A stretch of 64,000 bases of DNA from Poa pratensis (GCA_947311845.1 CAMZMU010000075.1:19195366-19259365), one strand, 5' to 3'. Positions 42,257 through 55,671 are shown, counted from the stretch's first letter. Made by a program: numbers and translations. Notes: a model not told the origin generated them from the sequence alone.

Positions 42257-43210
42257 ATGTCTACCTTCACGCACCGTATTGTGGCTGGAAACGGAGAGAC
42301 TGAGCACTTTGATCAGCAGCTGGCTGAACTGGCCCAGTTGGTGGGGATACCTCCGCCAATATTTCGGGGTCAGCTGTTGTACCAGGAGTACGGCATCGAG
42401 AGGTGGCTGATTGAGACGACGATTCCGGCTCGCATTGACGACCCCACGACTCGGGAGGAGATCTATGAGGAGAGGTACCCTGACTGGGATATGTCCGTGC
42501 AGGTGGCTATGCAAGGAGCCATGGCACGCATATGCGGACTGTACCGCTGCTACATACCTTCTGGATCCCCTTACCGTACCTTTGGGAGACGCCGCATGGA
42601 TGGTACCCCGTACTTCTTCCCCAACAATGAGAACATGACGGTACATCGTCAACATCTGGTGGAGCGTGAGTGCAACGCAGTAGACCTCGAGGAGTTGATG
42701 AGGGGCCAGATGACTTATCTGGATCAAGCTATCAACACACTTGAAGAAGCCAACACCAAGATTGAGCATTGTGAGCTAGCCAACGCGTACGTTCTCAACA
42801 AGAGAGATGAGCTACTGGAAGCCAACAAAGTACTAGAGGAAAGCAACAAGAAGTTGTTGGAGAGGATTGAGAAGTTGGAAGAGCCACGCAAGCTAGAGGA
42901 GGAACTTCTCGGGATCAAGGTGTTTGATGAAGTTCTGGTCAAGACCATGAAGTTGATGATAGAGCGCAGGGAGTTGCTAGTACAGGAGAATGTCGAACTG
43001 AAGAAGAAGCTAGCAGAGGCACAAGCTCCCAAGATAGATCAGGTGATGGCTGATGCAGAAGAGGAGGACCCAGAGGAGCGGGCCATAGAGACCTCGGATG
43101 GACAGACCATTTGGATTGTTCCTGAGGATGAGGACAAACCAGCGTTCAACACTCGGTCCCATGCACGCAAGGTCATCTGTCTCAAGGCCATCAGAGAGTT
43201 TCCCCAGTAG
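42257..43210 (+). CDS. extra ORF upstream of gag (coiled-coil protein)
   Basis: An uninterrupted 317-residue ORF in sense orientation between primer site and gag, starting MSTFTHRIVAGNGE. Residues 10-135 look globular and aromatic-rich (GQLLYQEYGIERWLIE; YPDWDMSVQVAM; LYRCYIPSGSPYRTFG). Residues about 151-256 are a heptad-rich coiled coil (LEEANTKIEHCELAN; LLERIEKLEEPRKLEEELLG). The C-terminal 60 residues are acidic then basic (AEEEDPEERAIE; NTRSHARKV). It has no zinc knuckle and no protease or RT motif, so it is not gag. Additional ORFs are known in some plant Ty3 lineages; I do not recognise this one and its function is unknown. It remains open although pol downstream is damaged. Confidence 0.75.
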   Translation: MSTFTHRIVAGNGETEHFDQQLAELAQLVGIPPPIFRGQLLYQEYGIERWLIETTIPARIDDPTTREEIYEERYPDWDMSVQVAMQGAMARICGLYRCYIPSGSPYRTFGRRRMDGTPYFFPNNENMTVHRQHLVERECNAVDLEELMRGQMTYLDQAINTLEEANTKIEHCELANAYVLNKRDELLEANKVLEESNKKLLERIEKLEEPRKLEEELLGIKVFDEVLVKTMKLMIERRELLVQENVELKKKLAEAQAPKIDQVMADAEEEDPEERAIETSDGQTIWIVPEDEDKPAFNTRSHARKVICLKAIREFPQ

Positions 43211-43463
43211 TAGTTCGACCACCATTTATCCTTCGAGTAGTCATTTCGATTTGAGTATTGATCTACCAACTTGTGGTATGGCAGTACATGTTAGCCCTTT
43301 TGTTTTCCAAAACTCATTCATTTATCACTTTTGAGATTATCAAAGTACTACTTTTGAATTAAAATCCTTGTGTTGAGTTGTTTGCTTGATGTGTTACTGG
43401 TTTGTTGTATGGGTAGATTTTCCTTTCCTTTCTATCTCGATTCTCATCTATGCTAAACCACAG

Positions 43464-43567
43464 ATGCCTCCTCGCCGTGACAACAACAACAACAACGATG
43501 AGAACAACAACAATGGGCTGCAGCAAGTGATGACTCAACTCATGCAAGTGATGACTCAGATCTTAGC

Positions 43568-43598
<31 letters not shown>

Positions 43599-44924
43599 CC
43601 ACCCCCACCACCTCAAGTGGACATGCTCACCCGATTCCTGAGGCTGAGACCAGCAACATTCACTAGTGCCTCAGAGCCCGTCATAGCTGATGACTGGCTA
43701 CGCTCAGTGAATAAGAATCTGGTGACCATCGGCTGTTCTGATGCTGAGAAAGTTCGGTTTGCGGCACACTTGTTAGAAGGACCCGCCGCTAGCTGGTGGG
43801 ACAACTTTCAGATCACTCACCCAATTGAGGAGGTCACTTGGGAACTGTTCCAAGAAGGTTTCCGTACTGCACACATATCAACTGGGGTGATGAGTCTGAA
43901 GAAGAGAGAGTTCCGCAACCTGCGACAGGGTAACCGCACAGTGGCTGCATACATAGAAGAGTTCAACAATCTGGCACGCTATGCGCCGGACGACGTCGAC
44001 AGCGACACCAAAAGAAGGGAGAGATTCTTGGATGGACTGAATGATGAACTAGCTATTCAGCTGTCAGTTGTCTACACGCCCAACTATCAATCCCTACTCG
44101 ACAAGGCCACTATCTTAGAGAGCAAACAGAAGCAGGCTGAGAACAGGAAGAGGAAGCATACCTTTGAAAAGCATTATGCTGGGCCACCCCAGAAGATGCG
44201 TGGCTTCCAGGATGGCAGTGGAAGTTCTGGATTCCACAAGCATACTAACAATGGACACCAACATGGCGGAAACAACCACAACCACAACCACAGCCACAAC
44301 CCCAATGGAGGCTATCGGGGCCACAACCACAATGGAAATGGAAACCACCATGGGCAGCATCGTCACAACCCTTCAGAGAAGAGGGACATCAGTCAAGTGC
44401 AATGCTACTCATGCAAGAAGATGGGACACTACTCCAATGAGTGCCCAGAGAAGAAGACTGATCAGGCAACCAAACCCAACTTATTTCCGAAGGGGCATGT
44501 GAACCATATGGACGTGGAAGAAGTCATGGATCAACCTGACCTGGTGATTGGTAAGTTCTTGATCAATTCGTATCCAGCACTCGTACTTTTTGATTCTGGA
44601 GCATCACATTCATTCATCTCAAGAGCATTTGCGAATAAACATAATTTACCTACCAACACTCTGGGTAAACCTATGAGGGTGAGTTCTCCTGGGGGAGAGA
44701 TGTTAGCAAAATCAGGGAGTAAACCCCTAACTCTAGACATTGGGACTCACCAATTCCCCACTAAACTGATCGTACTAGAAAACCAAGGTCTTGACGTCAT
44801 ACTAGGTATGGATTGGCTAGCACAGTATAGGGGACAGATAGACTGTTCTAGCAGAGCAATCATTCTCACCACCCCGAGCAGAAAAGGATCAGATACCAGT
44901 CCTTCTATGGGTCAAAGAGACTAA
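43464..44924 (+). CDS. Gag-protease polyprotein, inner element
   Basis: 486 codons from [12 protein letters not shown] (an ATG 78 bases further upstream is in frame but adds a non-family hydrophobic leader). The N-terminus is Asn/Gln-rich. The gag core includes [20 protein letters not shown] and [14 protein letters not shown]. After a His/Asn/Gly-rich linker comes a CCHC knuckle [14 protein letters not shown] (about residue 313), then an aspartic protease with [12 protein letters not shown] (about 375) and DVILGMDWL. Gag packages the element RNA; the protease matures the polyprotein. The frame ends just before the RT frame; one base shift near 44880 (an A run) separates them, where relatives are usually a single ORF. 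Confidence 0.9.
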
Positions 44925-46434
44925 GCTTAATTCTCTTAAGGGGGTTAGCATGGAAGAGATACCTATAGTGAAGGATTACCCGGACGTGTTTCCGGAGGAA
45001 CTACCAGGAATGCCACCAAATAGAGATGTAGAGTTCCTCATAGAATTACTACCCGGCACAGGGCCGATAGCCAAGAGACCTTACCCAATGTCAGTGGAGG
45101 AACTTAAGGAACTTAAGACACAGCTTGAAGAACAGTTAGGAAAGGGGTTCATCCGCCCAAGTTCGTCCTCATGGGGAGCCCCAGTTCTGTTTGTGGAGAA
45201 GAAGGACAAGAGTATGAGGTTATGCATGGATTATCGTTCCCTGAACGAAGTGACCATTAAGAATAAATACCCTCTACCGAGGATCAATGACTTATTTGAC
45301 CAGTTGGAAGGAGCTACAGTATTCTCTAAGATCGATCTTCGGTCAGGATATTTTCAATTAAAGATCAGAGAACATGACATTCCAAAAACAGCCTTCGTCA
45401 CGAGATATGGACTCTACGAGTATACCGTCATGCCATTCGGGTTGACCAATGCCCCAGCCTACTTCATGAACATGATGAACAAAGTGTTCATGGAGTTCCT
45501 AGATAAGTTTGTTGTCGTTTTTATCGACGACATACTGATCTACTCCAAGAACAAGGAAGAACATGAAGAACACCTACGTCTAGTCATGGAGAAGCTCAGA
45601 GAGCATAAGTTATACGCCAAATTCAGCAAGTGTGAATTTTGGCTACAAGAGGTTGGATTCTTGGGACATATAGTATCAAGAGAAGGGATTGCAGTTGACC
45701 CTGCAAAGGTCGCAGCAGTAATGGAATGGTTGTCTCCCAAGACAGTAGCAGAGATACGTAGTTTCTTAGGTTTGGCAGGATACTATCGGAGATTCATTGA
45801 GAACTTCTCCAAGATAGCTAAACCCATGACAGAATTGCTAAAGAAAGGGAAGAAGTTTGAATGGACAGAAGCTTGTGAAGCTAGCTTCCAAGAGTTGAAG
45901 AAACGATTAGTGTCAGCCCCAGTCCTATGCCTACCTGATCTGGAGAAGGATTTCCAGGTTTACTGTGATGCCTCTCGCCAAGGTTTAGGATGCGTCTTGA
46001 TGCAGACAGGCAAAGTAGTATCTTATGCCTCGAGGCAACTCAAGAAGCATGAGGGCAATTATCCCACACATGATCTTGAGTTGGCAGCAGTGGTGCATGC
46101 ATTGAAGACTTGGAGGCATTACCTGATGGGAAAGCGTTGTGAAGTATTCACTGACCACAAGAGTTTGAAGTATATTTTCACTCAGAAGGAGCTGAACTTG
46201 AGACAGAGAAGGTGGTTAGAATTAATCAAGGATTATGACCTAAGTCTACAGTATCACCCTGGCAAGGCTAATGTAGTGGCCGACGCCTTAAGTCGTAAGG
46301 TTTATGTAAATGGCCTCACGGCGGGAGAATTACCCGAGGACTTGTGCGAACAGTTTAAGGAGCTAAGATTGGAAGTGGTGTCGGAAGGATATGTGGCATC
46401 ACTGAAGTTCAGCCCACATTGATGGATAGGATCA
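44881..46434 (+). CDS. reverse transcriptase-RNase H, inner element
   Basis: Open in one frame from 44881, with the first ATG at 44950. Visible motifs are [55 protein letters not shown] and the catalytic [11 protein letters not shown] (about residue 190 from 44950). [15 protein letters not shown] leads into RNase H, with [13 protein letters not shown] (about 337), [17 protein letters not shown] and [11 protein letters not shown] supplying the D-E-D site. It ends soon after [10 protein letters not shown], where a frame break (stop TGA at 46420-46422) precedes the integrase region. The enzyme copies element RNA into cDNA in virus-like particles. This domain set looks intact. Confidence 0.9.
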
Positions 46435-47888
46435 GAGAAGCACAAAAGACCGACAAGAGATGGAAGAAATCAGAGTTAACATGAGCAAGATAAAGCAAAA
46501 GGATTCCGCAAGATGAACAAGGAACCCTATGGTTCGAAAACCGTATTTGTGTACCCTGTGACGCAGAGCTTAGGGATCTAATTCTGCAAGAGGCTCATGA
46601 TTCACCATACTCTATCCACCCTGGCAATACAAGATGTACATGGATATAAAGGGTAGATTTTGGTGGAGTAATCTGAAGAAAGACATAGCTAAGCACATCG
46701 CATTATGCGACGTGTGTAACAAAGTTAAAGCAGAACATCAGAAACCAGCGGACTACTACAACCCTGCCTGTGCCTGAATGGAAGTGGGACAAGATAGGGA
46801 TGGATTTTATCACGGGTTTACCCAGAACCAAGTCCGGATATGATTCTATATGGGTAGTAGTGGATCGTTTGACCAAGGTGGCTCACTTTATTCCCGTAAA
46901 GACCACTTACACCAGTGCTAAGCTAGCAAAGTTGTACATCAATAGGATTGTGTGTCTGCACGGTGTGCCGAAGAGCATTGTTTCCGACAGAGGAACACAA
47001 TTCACATCACATTTTTGGAAGCAACTACATGAGTCCCTAGGGACTAGGCTGGAGTTCAGCACTGCATTCCACCCACAAACTGATGGACAAACAGAAAGGG
47101 TGAACCAAATCCTAGAGGATATGCTAAGAGCATGTGCGTTAGATTATGGGTCTAGTTGGGATGATAATCTACCATATGCCGAGTTTTCATATAACAATAG
47201 TTACCAGGCCAGCATTGAGATGGCACCGTTTGAGGCCTTGTATGGAAGGAAATGCACCACCCCATTGTTATGGAGCGGTGTTGGAGAGCGCAGTTTGTTT
47301 GGACCAGACATCATTCAAGAGGCCGAAGAGAAAGTCAGATTGATTAAGGATAGACTAAAGATAGCTCAGTCTAGACAGAAGAGTTACGCAGATTCGAAGC
47401 GTAGAGATGTCACGTACGAGATCGGAGATAGGGCTTACCTCAGAGTCTCCCCACTACGCGGTGTGAAGAGATTTGGAATCAAAGGAAAGTTAGCACCACG
47501 ATTCATTGGACCATACAAAATCCTCTCTCGCAGAGGAGAAGTAGCTTATGAGTTAGAACTTCCAGGAGTACTATCAGCAGTACACAATGTGTTCCACGTG
47601 AGTCAGTTGAAGAAGTGTCACCCAGAAATGGCAGAAACCTCATTGAAGGACACGGTATCTTTGGACGAAGTCCAGCTCGAGAGTGACCTCACTTACGAAG
47701 AAAAACCTATCAAGATCTTGGAAACAGCCGAGAGACTTACCCGTACCAAGACAATCATGCTTTGCAAAGTTCAGTGGGATCACCACACCGAAGAAGAAGC
47801 CACTTGGGAAAGAGAAGAAGATCTTCGTGAAGACCACCCACACCTCTTTGCTATCCCATCCGAATCTCGAGGGCGAGATTCATCTTAA
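46423..47888 (+). pseudogene. integrase with C-terminal chromodomain, N-terminus frameshifted
   Basis: From 46423 to 46769 the expected zinc-binding N-terminus is present only in pieces spread over frames (AELRDLILQEAHDSPYSIHP; HIALCDVCNKVKAEHQKP), with at least four apparent single-base losses. From 46770 a 372-codon ORF carries the catalytic core. D12 is in GMDFITGLP, D73 in VSDRGTQF and E109 in GQTERVNQ, giving D-D-35-E. A GPYKILSRRGEVAYELELP domain follows, and then a chromodomain (about 308-360: EEKPIKILETAERL, CKVQWDHHTEEEATWE). Chromovirus chromodomains direct insertion to marked chromatin. The stop lies in the polypurine region just before the 3' LTR. Confidence 0.85.
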
Positions 47889-47900
47889 GGGGGTTAGATT
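47887..47900 (+). other. polypurine tract region, inner element
   Basis: AAGGGGG immediately upstream of the 3' LTR (TTAGATT intervenes), the plus-strand primer position. Confidence 0.65.
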
Positions 47901-50900
47901 TGTAACATCCCAATTTTCAAATTCCAAAAGCATGCATACATTCATCATCTCATCTGCATTCCATTTAAATTTGATAAATTATAAACTCAACCAATGAACC
48001 CATTTGTCTTTTATTTTATTTTTTCACAAAAGGGTATTTTTAATTTTTATTAAATTATTTTGTATCGAGAGGACTACCATTAGTTTCTATTTTGCACAAG
48101 CTTTCCAAAACATATTTTAAAATAAATTTTGAAAATATTTGAACCAAGAACTGAAAACAGAAAAGAGAAAAGAAAAGAACAAAAAAAAAAAGAGCTAACC
48201 GGGCCAGCCGAGCCGGCCCAGCTCTTACCTGCCGCTCACGCCGCGCGCAGAGGCCCACTGCCAGCCCAGCCCCGCAGCTTTCCCCTTCTCTCACTGACTG
48301 ACGGGCCCCACCCGTCAGCGCCCTCCTTCCCCAACCTCCGGCCGAAACCGCCGCCGCGCCCACGACGCGCACGGACGCGCTCCACCTCGCCACGCTCCCC
48401 ACTCCCCCACGCCTCGCAACGGCCCTCTGAGACCCCCCTTAAATCCCCGCACCCCGCTCCCCCATCTTCCCCAACCCACGCACACCACACCGCCCCCAGG
48501 CCGCCGGATTTCGCCGCCGAAGACCACCATGTCCGCCGCCGTCCTTCACTGATTCCGGTGAGCACAGACTGCCCCGCTCCCTCCCGTCCATCCCCTCGAC
48601 TTCGCCGCCCTTTCGCGCACCTCCCTGACCTGTTTTCCGTCCCCTGCCGTGCACTAGATCGAGCGGAGCTTCCTCGACCGACGCCACCGTCCGCTGCCGC
48701 AACTCCGGCAAGGATCCACCGACGCCCCGGAGCTTCCCCGACCACGCCATCGACCCCGCCTCGAGCTCCTCCGCCTTCTGGTGAGTCCGCAGCATCCCCT
48801 GGCCCTCTCCCCCGTCGCGTCCATGCACGCCGGCAATGACGCCGCCGGAGCCGGAGCCGCGCCGGCGCAACGCGCCGCTCTGCTTAGGTCGCTAGGATCT
48901 CGACCGTCCGATCGCGATCGGACGGCTACCGTTAGTTCACTTAAGCGAACCGGTACGGGCCAGTGGCGTTGCGCCACATCGCCCTATTCGATTTAATTCG
49001 TCTGGAAATTGAGAAATAAAAACAGAAAATGATTCAAACTTCAAAAATTCATAACTTTCTAACCATAAGTCCAAATTTAGCAAACTTTATACCGTTGGAA
49101 AGCTATGAACTTGTAGTTTAATCTAGAATCATTAGTTTTCCATTTTGCATCTATTTAAAATGATCAATTTGTAGAAGGACATTTCGGCCATTTAAATCAA
49201 AACTTGAGTCTTAAAAATTATTTTGAGATGAATCTTTTGATAAATGTCAAAAATTAACTCCTCTGTCCAGGGAGCCTAACACGCTATTTTATCAATTAAT
49301 AAAAGTTCAAAGGTATCAAATTTACTTGTAAATACTCTAGTGTTTGAAAAATGTTTTCAAATAATAACAATGCATTAAAACTTTGCTCATTTCATCATGC
49401 ATCATTTAGACCAGAGAACTAATAAAGTGTACTACTCTTTTAATAATGTTGTTTGCATCCATACATGCATAGCATTGTTTTTGTAATGTGCATGTGTATT
49501 GAATTGTTGTACGTTTGTTGTCTTTTAGATTGTGCGGAGTGTCTCACGTGTTGTGAAGAGTGTAACTTCAACTCTTCAGTTGGCCAAGGCAAGTGACACC
49601 ATAAAAGTCCTACTACTTTTACTACTATGCACTTAGTGTTTTCAGTAGTATGCATGATAGGCTTGTTACTGAATATTATACTATGCTATGCTCCTATTAG
49701 TGTGTAGCCATCCCCCACCCAGAACTTTGTAGTATGAAACTTAGTATAGTCATGCTATGAAAAATGTTTTGATTAGTTGGATAGTGATGGAAACTAATAA
49801 CTAATCAATGAACTACCTGGGTGCTGGTTGGAGAACCATGGTGGGTGACTACTCAGGGGGTCCATGTCTATGGTTCATGTCTATGGTAATTTGCCCTTGG
49901 TGGAAGTGCACAATTGTGGAAAGTCACCCAGGCTTAAAGAGATTGTAGACTCTCCTTGTTCAGTAGCTTCTAGTGCAGCCACATGTCATATGGGCTCTGT
50001 CTTGATGGAGTAAGTTGAGCGGACTCATCCCGGCTTGACAGGTGGTGGTAGAGGTTTATAGGTGAAGCGCGTCAGGCCGGTATGGGATGGGAAAGTTCTT
50101 CCGAAATATCTCGTCTCAGTCTTCTCTTTTCCATTTCATAATTGGTTGCAATGGAGGAGGGAATGATTGGGTCTTGTGGTGAAAGTGCACACCCTCTCGA
50201 GAGTTAAAACTAAGTATACTTAGCCGTGTCCCCGGTTATGGACAATTTTGAGCAACTAGACCGGGAAGCTGTTGAAGATCTCCTCATCCCAATTTCTAAA
50301 TTAAAACTTGAGGGTGAACAAGGGTTTGGGAGCTCACTGATGTCTATCGGTGGTGCTTGTTGTGAGTAGTTGTCAAAGGTGTTCACTGATGTCTTTCAGT
50401 GGTACTCTTTGTCTAAGATGAAAATTGTTTTACAAATGATAGGATGAAACTGGCTTTATGCAAATCAGCCTCAAACTCCACTTAGCCAAATATTCATGTA
50501 GAAGATAGGTTGCCATTTATATCCACATAAGTGTCATCTTGCCATCACAATTCAATTGTGCTGACCCATATAGTTGGGCTGTAACTCACCGTTGCAGGTC
50601 CGTCATACGATGAGTGAGGTTGCGACAGGGTTTCGAGTCTACAACCAACATGCTTGCCTGTGGCACATGAAGATGATGGGCTCACTGTATCATTTGCTTT
50701 CCGCTGTGTGTTTACTTTGGTTTGAGCATAGCCTTCGGCTATGCACCTTGTATCGAATCTTTTAAATTCTGGATCATCGTGTAATATACTTTGATACAAT
50801 GTTATGGTATTGCATCTCAAACTGTGTGTGCTAGCAAGTCGATCCAGGGACTAGCACGTTACACGGGGAATCCCAACCTTTGTTAAAAGGTGGGGGTTCT

Positions 50901-50903
50901 ACA
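47901..50903 (+). repeat. 3' LTR of the inner element
   Basis: 3,003 bp, near-identical to 39049-42042 and followed by the CTGCG duplication. Confidence 0.96.
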
Positions 50904-50908
50904 CTGCG

Positions 50909-51333
50909 ACAAAGCTAAGACCACCCAAGTGAGTGTGAGTGTTAACTCTTGTGCAAATCCGTTGCCCACAAAAAGCAATTGAGCTAGCGTCCTTCTTGTG
51001 TTGGGTGACATTTGAGCACGTAGTCTTCGTTAGGTTGTCTATCTTCGAGTGCTCGCCCTTTGGTCGCCCAACCCCATCATTCGCTTTTGTGTGTGTTTCT
51101 TCATCATTTGTGGTTGGAGTTTCTTTGGTAATTTGATCATTGTGGATTTTCTCTACCTTTGACAATATACTTGTCGCGGGTTTGCTTGTTTCGTTTGCCA
51201 CTTCATACCTTCCTATCCTCATAAGTGTGTGTGTTGGGTGTTAGAACCGGATACTCTCCTCTCAAGCCACATTATACTTGGGATATAGTTTGTCTTGGTT
51301 TTTCCTTACCACATATCTCACTTGTTCTTGAAA
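50909..51333 (+). other. outer element leader (3' part)
   Basis: Continuation of the leader from 39043; untranslated, no motif seen. Confidence 0.55.
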
Positions 51334-53100
51334 ATGTTTAGGGGAAGTACAAACGGAAGCTCAAGCTCGGATGAGGAAATCCATGGTGGAGTTCGCGGTG
51401 ATCATGGCTATGTCACCCAATCCGAGTTCGTCGGTCTTCGACACCTTGTTCGTGATGGCTTAGGCCGCTACGAGCGCCGTCTCCAAACTCATGATGCCAA
51501 CTTCAACGAATCAATGCGAACATGGAGCGGATGACCGAAGCTATCAACAACCTTGCGCGACAACGAGCTCCTTCACGCTCAAGCCGTACAAGAAGCACCT
51601 CAAGGTCGACACAAGCACATCATGGACGTCATGAACCTCGACAAGAACGTCAACATGATTCAAGGAGCGACGCCCATGAACGACCTCCTCCTATCGTTGA
51701 ACAACCACATGATCTTCACGCGAACAATGCCAATGCGCATCAAGAACAACCTCACCAAAATGATGATCGTCGCGCACGCATACCATCACCACCACCGCCA
51801 CGACGTGATCGTCATGACCCATTGGCTAATGACAATGGCGTTCCGGGTGCGAATGACTTTGGTGAACAAGGACGTCACCCTCGTCATCCTCCAAGGCCAC
51901 GTCATCAAAACCATGACAATGCGAACAATGTCGAGCAACCCGTTCCTCAACAAGAGCTACCTCCTCAACATGCGCCTCGTCAAGAGCTTCCTCATGATCG
52001 TCACCAACACCAACGTTCCGAGTCAAGTGATAACGAGTCAAGCCAACACAATGGTGATGGACTCAACCGAAGGAGACGTGGACGTGCATTCCCACGTGGT
52101 GGCCACGTGACGACTATGATGACTTGACCAACGTCCGCTTTGACATACCCAAGTTCTACGGCACAAGTGATCCGGAAGCTTACTTCTCATGGGTACTCAA
52201 GGTTGACAAGATCTTCCGCGTGCAACGCTTCTCCGACACAAGAAGGTTGCCTTAGCCTCGATGGAGTTTGAAGAGTATGCTCTCTTGTGGTGGGAACAAC
52301 TACAAGATGCTCGCGTCGCTAACCACCAACAACCAATTGACACTTGGGTTGAAATGAAAGAAACCATGTACAAGCGCTTCGTGCCAAGCCATTACACTAG
52401 AGACTTATACAAGAAGTTGCAAGAGTTGAAGCAAGGTTTGAAGTCGGTTGATGAGTACTACAAGGAAATGGAAATCTCCATGATGAGAGCCAATGTCAAC
52501 GAGTACGAAGAGCAATCCATGGCTCGTTTCATGAATGGCCTCAACTATCCCATCAAGAAGATCGTGGAGTTCCAACCATATGCCTCTTTGGTAGAGCTAG
52601 TACATCAAGCTTCCAAGGCCGAGCGCCACGTGCTTGAAGAGCTCAAATACCTCAAGACAAAGGCATTCTACGCCAACAAGCCTTCTTCGTCAACTCCTAC
52701 ACCTTCACAAGCTCTTCCTCAAGCGAACACTCGAGGTCCTCCAAGAGTCTCTACTTCGACACCTCAAGCGCCTCAACCTTTCAAGAAAGTACCTCCCCTC
52801 CAAGGCGCCTCAAGGATCTTCGTCCGGCACAAGACTTTGCAATGTTACAAGTGCGGCGGACAAGGGCACAAATCTTTTGAGTGCACCAACAAGAAGGTCA
52901 TGATCATCAATGACATGGGAGAGTATGAATCTATGAGTGAAGATGAGTACAATGCTTTGAACAAGGTCGCCACAATGCAAAGTGCTCAAGAAGAAGAAAG
53001 TGAGATATATTGTGATGGCGACAACAAACCCTTCCTTGGTTGTGGCAAGAGCTTAACCACCAATGTTCAAGTAGAAGAAGACCAAAGATGCAACTTGTTT
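51334..53100 (+). pseudogene. Gag of the outer element, frameshifted
   Basis: Starts MFRGSTNGSSSSDEEIHGG. The frame shifts near 51520 into a His/Arg/Gln/Pro-rich segment (AINNLARQRAPSRSSRTRS), again near 52109 and near 52243, before the gag core (FEEYALLWWEQLQDARVANH; YTRDLYKKLQELKQGLKSVD). A CCHC knuckle CYKCGGQGHKSFEC lies at 52843-52884. The frame is lost once more near 53099. Each break is repaired conceptually by one base, mostly in short homopolymers. Confidence 0.85.
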
Positions 53101-55671
53101 CAACAGAGCGGGAGTCAATGGAAAGTCCATCAAGGTCATCATAGATGGTGGAAGTTGCCACAACCTAGCGAGCAAAGAACTTTGTGATAAGCTCAACTTG
53201 AAGTTCAAGAAGCACCCACATCCTTACCATGTGCAATGGTTGAGTGATACCGGAGCCGTCAAGATTCAACACATGGTGCAAGTGTCCTTCAAGATTGGAG
53301 CCTATGAAGATACGGTTGATTGTGATGTTGTGCCTATGAACGTTTGTCACTTACTCCTTGGGCGTCCATGGCAATTTGACAAGGGTGCTATGCATGATGG
53401 ACGAACAAACTACTATAGCTTCAAGAACAACGACAAGACCTTCGTCCTTCGTCCCATGACACCAAGTCAAGTCATCGCCGACAACGCCAAGACATTGCAA
53501 GGGCACAACAAGATCGTTCGTCTAGTGAGATGAGTGGTGAGCGAGAGACCCACCATAAAGTGAGTGAGAGCCACAAGCCAAATGAGTGTGACACTTCAAA
53601 GAGAGTTCCCACAAAACTTACACTATTTGCCACAAAGAGAGAGATGAGGGAGTTGAGAGAGAACCCATCCACCCTACACTATGTGCTCATATGCAAGGGT
53701 GAAGTTTCTATGACTAACACTTCACAAACCTTCCTCCTTCTTTGTTGTCTCTTTTGAAGGACTTTGAAGATGTCTTCCCTCAAGAGTGCCACCGGGACTA
53801 CCTCCTCTACGCGGAATCGAGCACCGCATCGACCTTGTTCCCGGCGCACCGCTACCAAACCGCGCTCCTTACCGCACCAACCCCGAAGAAACAAAGGAGA
53901 TCGAGCGGCAAATACAAGAACTTCTTGCCATGGGACACATCCGCGAGAGCTTGAGTCCGTGTGCCGTGCCCGTCATCTTGGTACCCAAGCACGACAACAC
54001 TCTTCGCCTTTGCATGGATTGTCGCCCCATCAACGCCATCACCGTTCGGTATCGCCATCCTATCCCTCGCTTGATGATATGCTCGATGAGCTTTGTGGTT
54101 CCGCTATATTCTCCAAAATTGATCTTAAAAGTGGATATCACCAAATACGCATGTGTGAAGGTGATGAATGGAAGACCGCATTTAAAACAAAGCTTGGTCT
54201 TTATGAGTGGCTCGTCATGCCATTTGGTCTTTCCAATGCACCTTCTACTTTTATGCGTCTCATGAATCATGTTTTGCGTCCTTTCATTGGAAATTTGTTG
54301 TGGTATACTTTGACGACATCCTTATCTATAGCAAGTCTTTGGAAGAGCACACTTCTCATGTTGCTCAAGTTTTGTTGGTTCTTCGCAATGAAAAGCTTTA
54401 TGCAAATCTTTCTAAGTGCACTTTTGCCACCAACAAACTTGTTTTCTTGGGTTTTGTTGTTTCTTCGGATGGAGTTGAAGTTGATGATGCCAAGATACAA
54501 GCAATTCGGACTTGGCCTTTTCCGACATCACTTGAGGAGTTGAGACGTTTTCTTGGTTTTGCCGGATTTTACCGCCGTTTCATCAAGGATTTTTCCACAA
54601 TTGCTTGCCCCCTCCATGAACTTACAAAGAAGAATGTACCTTTCATTTGGGGCAATGCACATGATTTTGCTTTCAATGAGCTCAAACGGTTATTAACCGA
54701 AGCACCACTCCTTGCCCTTCCGGATTTCTCTAAGACATTTGAGATTGAATGCGATGCAAGTGGATTGGGCATTGGTGGAGTGCTTATGCAAAATGGTAGA
54801 CCCATCGCATACCATAGTGAGAAACTAGATGGAGCTCGCTTGAATTACCCCATTTATGACAAAGAGTTATTTGCTTTGGTTCGTGTTTTGGATGTGTGGC
54901 AACATTACCTTCGTCCTAAGGAATTTGTCATTCATTCCGACCATGAATCCTTGAAATATTTGAAAAGTCAAACAAATTTGAACAAAAGACATGCTAAGTG
55001 GGTTGAGTTCATTGAGTCTTTCACTTTTGTAATCAAATACAAGAAAGGTAAAGACAATGTGGTCGCGGATGCTCTATCCCGCAAGGCCAACCTACTTACA
55101 CGTCTTGACATTAGTGTCTTGGGTTTGGATGAGATTAAAGAGTTGTATGCTACCGATGCTTTCTTTGGAGACATTTTCGCTCAATGTTCGGAGCACAAAG
55201 GAATTGGTGATTTCTATTTGCACAAAGGTTTCTTGTTTAAGGCTAACAAACTATGTATACCCGAGTCTTCGCTTCGTTTGGTCCTTTTGAAGGAATCTCA
55301 TGGAGGACACTCATGGGTCATTTGGCCGCGACAAGACCTATGCCATGCTCTCCACCAACTACTATTGGCCTAGAATGAAGCGTGATGTGGAACGCCTAGT
55401 TCGACGATGTTCTACATGTCTCAAAGCTAAGTCTACTCTAAACTCTCATGGGTTATACACACATTGCCTATTCCACATCACCCATGGTCCGATATAGCTA
55501 TGGATTTTGTCTTAGGACTCCCACGCACTAAAACAAACAAGGATTCCATCTTTGTCGTCATTGATCGCTTCTCTAAAATGGCACACTTTATACCTTGCAA
55601 CAAGAGCGACGATGCTTCACACATTGCTACTTTGTTTTTCAGGGAAATCGTCCGTCTTCATGGAGTGCCCA

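Larger units (their letters stand above)
39049..50903 (+). mobile_element. inner Ty3 chromovirus (Tekay/Del-like), complete
   Basis: 11,855 bp with LTRs 39049-42042 and 47901-50903 and target duplication CTGCG (39044-39048, 50904-50908), inserted in the leader of the outer element. Order: primer site, extra coiled-coil ORF, gag-protease, RT-RNase H, integrase with C-terminal chromodomain. The LTR ends TGTAACATCCC...TTCTACA and the chromodomain at the end of Pol point to the Tekay/Del chromovirus clade. LTR divergence is about a dozen substitutions in 3 kb by eye, so the insertion is young. The region 46410-46770 is scarred by small deletions. Confidence 0.95.
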
